Shown piece after piece: positions 15,362-20,569 of a stretch of DNA of 20,569 bases. The DNA lies in the NCBI GenBank assembly GCA_043757205.1, contig JAYVPU010000190.1, positions 1-20,569 on the forward strand, in the 5' to 3' direction. Origin of the DNA: CANCDA01 sp043757205. Its GTDB lineage: Bacteria > Pseudomonadota > Gammaproteobacteria > Burkholderiales > Burkholderiaceae_C. Position numbers and translations under genes: made by a program. The notes beneath the pieces are model-generated. The model was given only the letters and a program-made list of their open reading frames with translations, did no database searches and was not told the DNA's origin. Position 1 is the stretch's first letter; each line of letters starts with the position of its first letter.

Positions 15362-16722
15362 GGTTTGAGCTGCGCAAGCTGCTGAACAAGCGCTCCTACT
15401 CTGGCCTGCTACAGGCCTATGCCTACGCGGGCATCATCAGCTCGGGCCCCTGGGTGCTGTCCATCTTGGGCATCATGCTGATTGGTTTGCTCAGCGTGGG
15501 CGTGACCGTGCCCAATGCGCAGATCACGCAGTTCCAGGTCACGGTCACCTATTTGTTTCTGGGCTCGCTGGTCTTGACCGGGCTGGTGCAACTCTCGTTC
15601 ACCCGCTTTGTGGCCGATCGCCTGTTTGCCAAAGACGATGAGTCCATCTTGCCCAACTTCAATGGCCTGATGTTTGTGGCCCTCAACGTCAGCATTTTGG
15701 GCACCTTGCCCGTGGTGGTGTTTTTGTTCCCTGAGCAAACCGTGCTGTATCGGCTGCTGTTCGTGATGGGCTTTGCCATCATGTCCGCGATCTGGGTGGC
15801 CACGGTGTTTCTGTCGGGCATGAAGCACTACGAAGCCATCGTTCTGATCTTCTTTGTCGGCTACAGCGTCACCATGGCGCTGGCGTTGCTGTTCCGGCAT
15901 TACCTCGGCATGGAAGGCCTCTTGCTCGGCTTTGTCATGGGGCATTTCGTACTGCTGGCCGGCATGGTCTGGCTGATCTACAAAAACTACCACTCTGATC
16001 GCTTCATCGCCTTTGACATCTGGAAGCGCGGGACCATGTACCGCAGCCTGATGGCCACCGGGTTTTTCTTCAACCTCGGGGTCTGGGTGGACAAAATGCT
16101 GTTCTGGTACTACCCCGGCACCGGGCAAAACGTGATCGGCCCGCTCAACTCATCGGTGATTTACGACTTCCCGATTTTTCTCTCCTACCTCACCGTCATC
16201 CCTGGCATGGCCGTGTTTTTGGTGCGCATCGAAACCGATTTTGTGGAGTACTACAACAAGTTCTACGACGCCGTGCGCGAAGGCGCCACGCTGGACTACA
16301 TCGAGCGCATGCGCAACCACATGGTCTATTACGTGCAGCGCGGCTTGTTTGATATCGCCAAGATTCAGGCCATCACCATCCTGGTGGTGTTTGTCATGGG
16401 CGAAGCGCTGTTGAACGCCTTGGGCATCTCCACGCTGTATCTGCCGCTGCTGTTTGTCGATGTGGCGGGGGCGGGCTTGCAGGTGGTGCTGCTGGGCATC
16501 TTGAACGTGCTGTTTTATCTGGATCAACGCCGTGCCGTCGTGTGGCTGACGGCCCTGTTGCTGACCACCAATTTACTCTTCAGTGCCCTGTCCATCCAAC
16601 TGGGGGCGGCCTGGTTTGGCTACGGCTTTGCCATCTCCATGCTGGTAACCGTGCTCGTCGGCATGTGGGTGCTGAACCGGCGGCTGGAGTCGCTGGAGTT
16701 TGAGACCTTCATGTTGCAGTGA
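15349..16722 (+). CDS. pelG: PelG: inner-membrane polysaccharide transporter (MATE/PST-like)
   Basis: PelG is a polytopic flippase-like protein of the MOP superfamily that is thought to carry the growing Pel chain across the inner membrane. The 457-residue length equals Pseudomonas PelG (456). It opens with the highly characteristic MAGIGFELRKLL and YAGIISSGPWVLSILG. About twelve hydrophobic helices can be counted across the protein, with charged loops such as NYHSDRFIAFDIWKRGTMYR and RIETDFVEYYNKFYDAVREG between them. The ATG lies 13 bases inside pelF. It is the last gene of the operon; a stem-loop begins directly after its stop. Confidence 0.95.
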   Translation: MAGIGFELRKLLNKRSYSGLLQAYAYAGIISSGPWVLSILGIMLIGLLSVGVTVPNAQITQFQVTVTYLFLGSLVLTGLVQLSFTRFVADRLFAKDDESILPNFNGLMFVALNVSILGTLPVVVFLFPEQTVLYRLLFVMGFAIMSAIWVATVFLSGMKHYEAIVLIFFVGYSVTMALALLFRHYLGMEGLLLGFVMGHFVLLAGMVWLIYKNYHSDRFIAFDIWKRGTMYRSLMATGFFFNLGVWVDKMLFWYYPGTGQNVIGPLNSSVIYDFPIFLSYLTVIPGMAVFLVRIETDFVEYYNKFYDAVREGATLDYIERMRNHMVYYVQRGLFDIAKIQAITILVVFVMGEALLNALGISTLYLPLLFVDVAGAGLQVVLLGILNVLFYLDQRRAVVWLTALLLTTNLLFSALSIQLGAAWFGYGFAISMLVTVLVGMWVLNRRLESLEFETFMLQ

Positions 16723-16748
16723 AGTCGCAAGGTCATCACCTTGCGGCT
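16723..16748 (+). terminator. Stem-loop immediately after pelG (candidate terminator)
   Basis: The arms AGTCGCAAGGT (16723-16733) and ACCTTGCGGCT (16738-16748) pair over 11 positions, with one U-G wobble and a CATC loop. The stem begins at the base after the pelG stop. The tract downstream (GATTCAAAATTTC) is AT-rich but not a clean U-run, so intrinsic termination may be incomplete, or the hairpin may protect the mRNA end. The next gene starts 15 bases after the stem. Confidence 0.5.
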
Positions 16749-16762
16749 GATTCAAAATTTCA

Positions 16763-17827
16763 ATGGCTTTTCGTTTCTACTTTCGCGTTCTGTACACCCT
16801 GGTTCTGGCCGGTCTGGCCGCGGGTGCGTGCCTGACGCTGAACACGCCCCTGCCCTGGTTGATTGGCCCCATGCTGGCCACCGCCATCGCCTCGATGTTG
16901 CGGCTGCGCACTGAAAGCTCCACACCCCTTCGCAACGGCGGGCAGGCCATCATTGGCACGGCTGTGGGCTTGTACTTCACCCCCGCCATGGCGGCGCTGG
17001 TGGCGGGGCTCTGGTGGGCCATCATCCTGGGCGTGGTGTTGGCCCTGGGGCTGGGCTGGCTGTTCGGGGCCGGTCTGCACCGCTGGCACGCACAGCGCAT
17101 GCCGGGTTTGAGCCGGGCCACCACCTACTTCTCCAGTGCGATTGGCGGCGCTTCAGAGATGACGCTGCTGGCGGAGCGCTTCCATGGCCGCGCAGACCTG
17201 GTGGCCTCGGCCCACAGCGTGCGCTTGATGCTGGTCACACTCGTCGTGCCCTTTGCCATGCAGTACAGCGGCTGGCACGGGCAAGACATCGCCGCACCCG
17301 GCGGCGCACGCGAAGTGGTGCTGCACGGCTTGGCCCTGCTGGGCTTGGCGGTCTGCGCCGGGGCCTGGGTGATGGCGCGGCTAGGGCGGCCCAACCCCTG
17401 GTTTCTGGGGGCACTGCTGGTGGCCATGGGTCTGACCGTGGCCGGTGTGGAACTCTCGGCCATGCCCAAGGCCTTGTCCAACGCAGCGCAGTTGGTGATT
17501 GGCGTCAGCCTGGGCGTGCGCTTCACGCCGACCTTTGTGCACACCGCGCCGCGCTGGCTGGCCTCGGTAGCCGTGGCCACGCTGGGGCTGATTGCCGTGT
17601 GCTCCGCCTTTGCGGCGCTACTGGCCTGGGGCGTGGGCTTGCCAGCAGGCACCTTGATTTTGGCCATGGCCCCGGGCGGCGTGGCCGAAATGGCCATCAC
17701 CGCCAAAGTGCTGCAACTCGGTGCGCCAGTGGTCACGGCCTTTCATGTGTGCCGCCTGGTGGCGGTGCTGCTGCTGCTGGAACCGCTGTACCTGTGGGTG
17801 TACGGCAAACCCTCGCCGCCCACTTAG
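16763..17827 (+). CDS. AbrB-family integral membrane protein (putative transporter)
   Basis: This is a 354-residue polytopic membrane protein of the AbrB/AbrB-duplication family (often mislabelled 'AbrB regulator' or 'ammonia monooxygenase'). It is not related to the Bacillus DNA-binding AbrB. The protein shows the internal duplication of the family. The first half carries PLPWLIGPMLATAIASM and SSAIGGASEMTLLAERF near residue 127. The second half repeats the pattern as MAPGGVAEMAITAKVL near 302, and the two motifs are followed by AHSVRL and FHVCRL respectively. About ten hydrophobic helices can be seen. The substrate is unknown. No good ribosome site precedes ATG 16763, and the gene follows the pelG hairpin by only 15 bases, so it may depend on read-through from pel. 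It converges on the DUF3108 gene. Confidence 0.88.
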   Translation: MAFRFYFRVLYTLVLAGLAAGACLTLNTPLPWLIGPMLATAIASMLRLRTESSTPLRNGGQAIIGTAVGLYFTPAMAALVAGLWWAIILGVVLALGLGWLFGAGLHRWHAQRMPGLSRATTYFSSAIGGASEMTLLAERFHGRADLVASAHSVRLMLVTLVVPFAMQYSGWHGQDIAAPGGAREVVLHGLALLGLAVCAGAWVMARLGRPNPWFLGALLVAMGLTVAGVELSAMPKALSNAAQLVIGVSLGVRFTPTFVHTAPRWLASVAVATLGLIAVCSAFAALLAWGVGLPAGTLILAMAPGGVAEMAITAKVLQLGAPVVTAFHVCRLVAVLLLLEPLYLWVYGKPSPPT

Positions 17828-17866
17828 CTTTTGCGTGTAGAGCGCGTAGGCGAGTGTTGTATGGGA

Positions 17867-18973
17867 TCAACTCGGCGGGGCAAACGACGCTAGTTGCTGG
17901 TCCACAAAATTGCCATTGGTCTGCGTCAGGCGAATGCGCGCAGGCAGGTAGCCCAGCGCGGGGGCCAGCCACAGCTCGACCGTGATGTCATGCACCTGGC
18001 GCGCGGGGCGTTTGATTCGCAATGTCTTTTGTTCACCGCCGGGCACAACACCAGGTAGGTCCAGCGTTTCTTCGCTCTCGATCACAAAACGCCACGTATC
18101 GGCATCGCGCCCGCCCACGGCCTGCATTTCAAAGGCGCTGCCCACCGGGTAACGGCTGGGGTCGCCCGCCAGCAGGCTGGCGATCTGCATGAAGATGCTG
18201 AGCTGGTCTTGCGCGCCGGGTTGCAAATCGACCGAAGGCGTGTTGGCGCTGAAGATCACTTTGCCGTGGCTACCCTTTTCACCCTTGTCGCGCTCAAAAT
18301 GCGCGGCCACTTCGGAGCGCACCTTGTCGCCAAAGCGCTTGGGGGCCAGCCCCTCGGGGGTGATCTGACCTGTGCTGCTCTGCGAGCGCGTGCCCAACAA
18401 GAAGTGCGTGACGGACAGGCGTGCGTCATAGGTCTGGCCATCGTGCAGCCACAGCAGCTCCCCACTGGCGCTATATCCCAGGCCGCTGACCTCGCCCTTG
18501 ATGTCGTATTTAAGCCGCAGCGAGCCCGGTAGGGTGATGGGCGGAGCAGCGGTTGAAGGCGCGCCGACAGGAGCAGATGCCGGCTTAGCGGCGGCTACCG
18601 TGGCCGTGGGCTCATCGGCGGGTGCGGTGACGGTCGTTGCTTCTTCTGCTATTTTATCTGTAGCAGATTGTGCCTGTATTTCAAGCTCTTGCGCTGCATT
18701 TGACGCCTGAACCGCAGGTGTTGACGGGTTTGAAATGGCCCGAGGTCTGGCGGGCCTGGGTGGGCGCGCTGCTGCGGGCTTGACCAGGCTGCGCGTGACG
18801 GTGGCTGCGGGCTCAGGCAGCGCCAGGGTGCGGGTGATGAAGGGCCGCGTGATGGCCGTATTCGACTCAGGCGACGCGCTGGGCTGCACCCAACTCAAAA
18901 ACGCCCAGTGCGCTGTCAGCACTAAGGCGGCAATCCACAGCAGGGGTTTGAGCGGGGCGGAGGAATTTTCCAC
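17867..18973 (-). CDS. DUF3108 domain protein with N-terminal membrane anchor
   Basis: This 368-residue envelope protein has no known biochemical function. A single N-terminal hydrophobic helix (about 9-28, LLWIAALVLTAHWAFLSWV) anchors or exports it. A long Ala/Pro/Thr-rich linker follows (about 30-148). The DUF3108 domain fills the rest, with LPGSLRLKYDIKGEVSGLGY, ASGELLWLHDGQTYDARLSV, SSTGQITPEGLAPKRFGDK, LQPGAQDQLSIFMQIASLL and LGYLPARIRLTQTNG. The start is a GTG at 18973, because no ATG occurs near the N-terminus. The linker contains an AT-rich palindromic patch (about 18640-18700) unlike the surrounding GC-rich coding. The gene diverges from the FAH-family gene with only 12 bases between the start codons. 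Confidence 0.88.
   Translation of the reverse strand: MENSSAPLKPLLWIAALVLTAHWAFLSWVQPSASPESNTAITRPFITRTLALPEPAATVTRSLVKPAAARPPRPARPRAISNPSTPAVQASNAAQELEIQAQSATDKIAEEATTVTAPADEPTATVAAAKPASAPVGAPSTAAPPITLPGSLRLKYDIKGEVSGLGYSASGELLWLHDGQTYDARLSVTHFLLGTRSQSSTGQITPEGLAPKRFGDKVRSEVAAHFERDKGEKGSHGKVIFSANTPSVDLQPGAQDQLSIFMQIASLLAGDPSRYPVGSAFEMQAVGGRDADTWRFVIESEETLDLPGVVPGGEQKTLRIKRPARQVHDITVELWLAPALGYLPARIRLTQTNGNFVDQQLASFAPPS
18645..18667. repeat. AT-rich palindromic patch resembling a dispersed Comamonadaceae mini-repeat
   Basis: TCTGCTA (18645-18651) and TAGCAGA (18661-18667) are perfect inverted arms around TTTTATCTG. The bases that follow, up to about 18700 (TTTCAAGCTCTTGCGCTG), complete a pattern that resembles the GCTATTTT...TAGC...AAGCGCT elements I recall as scattered through Comamonadaceae genomes. 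The patch sits in frame in the linker of the DUF3108 gene and encodes about AQELEIQAQSATDKIAEEAT. The palindrome is seen directly; the family assignment is from memory. Confidence 0.4.
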
Positions 18974-18985
18974 GACAATCTCGGC

Positions 18986-19996
18986 ATGAAACTAGCCACT
19001 TACAAAGACGGTTCGCGCGATGGTCAACTGGTGGTGGTCTCGCGCGACCTGAGCACCGCGCATTATGCGACCGGTATTGCCAACCGCCTGCAAGCCGTGC
19101 TGGACGACTGGAACTTCCTCTCGCCCCAGTTGCAAGACCTGTACGACAGCCTCAACCAGGGCAAGGCGCGCCACGCCTTCCCGTTTGACCCGCAGCAATG
19201 CATGGCCCCGCTGCCGCGCGCGTACCAGTGGGCCGACGGCTCGGCTTACATCAACCATGTGGAACTGGTGCGCCAGGCGCGTGGCGCTGAAGTACCCGCC
19301 AACTACTACACCGACCCCTTGATGTACCAAGGCGGCAGCGACGATTTTCTGGGACCCTGTGATGACGTGGTGTGCGTGAGCGAGGCCAACGGCATTGACT
19401 TCGAAGCCGAGGTTGCCGTCATCACGGCCGACGTGAAGATGGGCGCCACCCCGGCCCAGGCGCTGGACAGCATCCGCCTGCTCTTGCTGGCCAATGACGT
19501 GAGCTTGCGCAACCTGATCCCCGAAGAGTTGGGCAAGGGCTTTGGCTTTGTGCAAAGCAAGCCCGCCACCGCCTTCAGCCCGGTGGCCGTCACGCCCGAT
19601 GAGTTGGGCGAAGATTGGAAAGGCGGTCGCCTGCACCTCACCCTGCAAAGCACCTGGAACGGTCGCGTCGTGGGCCGCTGCGAGGCGGGGGGCGAGATGA
19701 CTTTTCACTTTGGCCAGCTCATCGCGCACCTGTGCAAGACGCGCAACGTGCGCGCGGGCAGCGTGATCGGTTCGGGTACGGTGAGCAACCGCGCGACCGA
19801 AGTCAAAGGTAAAAAAGTGTGGGCCAAGGGCTATAGCTGCATTGCCGAAAAGCGCGCCATCGAGACCATTCAAGACGGACAGCCTCAAACCGACTACATG
19901 AAGTTCGGCGACACCATCCGCATCGAGATGAAGGGACGCGACGGGCAGTCGATGTTTGGCGCGATTGACCAAGCCATCACGGCCCTGAAGCGCTGA
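18986..19996 (+). CDS. Fumarylacetoacetate hydrolase (FAH) family protein
   Basis: This is a cytoplasmic metal-dependent C-C bond hydrolase or decarboxylase of the FAH superfamily, 336 residues. It has the N-terminal FAH-associated domain (about 1-80, MKLATYKDGSRDGQLVVVSR, DDWNFLSPQLQDLYDSL) and a catalytic FAH domain (about 85-330). The metal-site pattern is visible: E140-x-E142 in GIDFEAEVAVIT and D171 in LLANDVSLR. The loop GSVIGSGTVSNRA is typical near the C-terminus. Family members act in aromatic catabolism, for example on fumarylacetoacetate or ring-cleavage products. The neighbours give no pathway, so the substrate is left open. The ATG lacks an adjacent Shine-Dalgarno; GGAGGA lies at 18959-18964, 21 bases away, and is too distant. 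Translation may be leaderless or weakly initiated. Confidence 0.93.
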   Translation: MKLATYKDGSRDGQLVVVSRDLSTAHYATGIANRLQAVLDDWNFLSPQLQDLYDSLNQGKARHAFPFDPQQCMAPLPRAYQWADGSAYINHVELVRQARGAEVPANYYTDPLMYQGGSDDFLGPCDDVVCVSEANGIDFEAEVAVITADVKMGATPAQALDSIRLLLLANDVSLRNLIPEELGKGFGFVQSKPATAFSPVAVTPDELGEDWKGGRLHLTLQSTWNGRVVGRCEAGGEMTFHFGQLIAHLCKTRNVRAGSVIGSGTVSNRATEVKGKKVWAKGYSCIAEKRAIETIQDGQPQTDYMKFGDTIRIEMKGRDGQSMFGAIDQAITALKR

Positions 19997-20007
19997 GATC
20001 AGCGTTT
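19991..20007. terminator. Weak stem-loop at a convergent gene junction
   Basis: CGCTG (19991-19995) and CAGCG (20000-20004) form a 5-base stem with an AGAT loop, followed by TTT. It spans the stop codon of the FAH gene and reaches the stop of the opposing gene, which lies only 9 bases away. It is a candidate minimal terminator; the stem is short and low in confidence. Confidence 0.25.
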
Positions 20008-20470
20008 AAGCCGCCCGGTGCAGGGAAGGGTCGCCCTGCATCCGGTCGTGCTTGACAAACCATTTTTTGGCCAAGGCCACCAGTTGGCCGTCGCTCGGGT
20101 GGTCTGAGGCGATCACGCCCACAATGGCCTGATCAATGGCCTTGTCGTGCCGCAGGCAGTGGGCGCGAAACTCGTCTTTCGCCTGGGCCGGGCCCGTCAC
20201 CAAGACCTCGTGCACGCCCACCAGCGCCTGAGCCACCTCGTGGTAGAAATCTTCGTCAGTGCCCGCGCGGCCATCTTCGGCTGAGTGGTGGCCGCTGGCG
20301 CTGTCGCCCCGCCCATGTCGCCCGCCATGGTTGCCCACGTGGCCACCCCGGGTTTTGGGCTTGTGCGTGCTGCGCGACGCAATGGTCTGCACCTCTGCAT
20401 GCGTGCGGTCAAACTGAATGACATGGGCTTCAGTACGGTCAATCCAGACGATGGCGTGGAAGTTACTCAT
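20006..20470 (-). CDS. eRF1-domain-like 'translational machinery' protein with His/Gly-rich insert
   Basis: The 154-residue protein starts with the HAIVWIDRTEAHVIQFD strand pattern and ends with AQALVGVHEVLVTGPAQAK, FRAHCLRHD, AIVGVIASDHPSDGQLVALA and a Lys/His-rich tail. This layout resembles the short bacterial proteins related to the third domain of release factor eRF1 (baeRF/'translational machinery protein'). It lacks any peptidyl-hydrolase motif, so ribosome association is a family-level guess. A histidine- and glycine-rich stretch (about 43-66) separates the first strands from the core and could bind metal or be disordered. The ribosome site is weak. It converges on the FAH gene. The 99 bases between its start and the window end hold no recognisable gene. 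Confidence 0.75.
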   Translation of the reverse strand: MSNFHAIVWIDRTEAHVIQFDRTHAEVQTIASRSTHKPKTRGGHVGNHGGRHGRGDSASGHHSAEDGRAGTDEDFYHEVAQALVGVHEVLVTGPAQAKDEFRAHCLRHDKAIDQAIVGVIASDHPSDGQLVALAKKWFVKHDRMQGDPSLHRAA

Positions 20471-20569
20471 GGCCAGTAGTGTCCCAACGTTTGCACATCA
20501 GGACGTCGTAAGTTAATGATTTACTTGTTGAATTTGGTGTTTCAGTCTGGTCTCGATTTGAACGTCGAA

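Larger units (their letters stand above)
3924..16722 (+). other. pelABCDEFG operon (pelB split in two)
   Basis: Eight co-directional genes cover about 12.8 kb without an internal spacer larger than 13 bases. The junctions are: pelA/pelB-N 38-base overlap, pelB-N/pelB-C ATGA, pelB-C/pelC 10-base gap, pelC/pelD 13-base gap, pelD/pelE ATGA, pelE/pelF about 50-base overlap, and pelF/pelG 13-base overlap. The order equals that of Pseudomonas aeruginosa. The products assemble a cationic N-acetylgalactosamine-rich biofilm polysaccharide in known systems. No diguanylate cyclase or UDP-sugar epimerase gene is visible in this window, so c-di-GMP and precursors must come from elsewhere in the genome. 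Confidence 0.95.

Noticed and set aside
17014..17985. 323-codon plus-strand frame overlapping the AbrB-type gene
   Set aside because: The translation is Arg/Gly/Ala-rich with no membrane segments, whereas the frame of 16763-17827 has duplicated family motifs.
18992..19972. 326-codon open frame antisense to the FAH-family gene
   Set aside because: This is a codon-bias shadow; the plus-strand gene has clear family motifs and metal ligands.
20500..20569. Possible tRNA or tmRNA 3' end on the minus strand (GTTCAAATC and CCA near the edge)
   Set aside because: The bases around the T-loop-like motif do not form a 5-base T-stem, and the rest would lie beyond the window.
1..20569. CRISPR arrays, insertion sequences, integrases and toxin-antitoxin pairs
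   Set aside because: No regularly spaced direct repeats, transposase or integrase motifs, or small paired genes were seen on either strand.

Overview
The window is GC-rich, densely packed bacterial DNA. It most resembles a betaproteobacterium of the order Burkholderiales, probably family Comamonadaceae. This placement is inferred from gene content: a Bug-type solute receptor, a purU/omega-aminotransferase pair, a DUF3108 protein, a long FAH-family hydrolase and an AbrB-type membrane protein. It is not based on a marker gene. No rRNA, tRNA, CRISPR array, integrase or transposase was found, and no gene-free stretch reaches 300 bases. The longest gap is 469-652, ahead of the DinD-like gene.

Left flank (1-3811). 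A truncated tripartite-tricarboxylate (Bug) receptor on the minus strand is followed by a BRO-N/DinD-like gene on the plus strand. Next come purU (minus) and a class III omega-amino-acid:pyruvate aminotransferase (plus), which diverge from a 103-base spacer. These look like independent metabolic or accessory genes.

Centre (3924-16722). This is a complete pel exopolysaccharide operon in the canonical order pelA-B-C-D-E-F-G, all on the plus strand. Its junctions either overlap or are separated by no more than 13 bases. PelD, PelE, PelF and PelG form the inner-membrane c-di-GMP-gated synthase and exporter. PelF is the glycosyltransferase. PelA is the periplasmic hydrolase/deacetylase. PelB and PelC form the periplasmic TPR scaffold, outer-membrane porin and lipoprotein ring. 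The key catalytic and ligand-binding motifs of PelA, PelD and PelF are visible. The main departure from the Pseudomonas arrangement is that pelB is split into two translationally coupled genes. The first encodes a membrane-anchored TPR protein. The second encodes a secreted protein with its own signal peptide, a SPOR-like domain, TPRs and a C-terminal beta-barrel. A strong hairpin follows the pelG stop codon.

Right flank (16763-20470). An AbrB-type membrane protein (plus) converges on a DUF3108 envelope protein (minus). The DUF3108 gene starts 12 bases from a divergently transcribed FAH-family hydrolase (plus), which in turn converges on a small eRF1-domain-like 'translational machinery' protein (minus). 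The DUF3108 gene carries an AT-rich, palindrome-bearing patch that looks like an in-frame dispersed repeat.

The most interesting candidate for an under-described system is the two-gene PelB with its SPOR-like domain, which may tie the Pel secretion channel to peptidoglycan.
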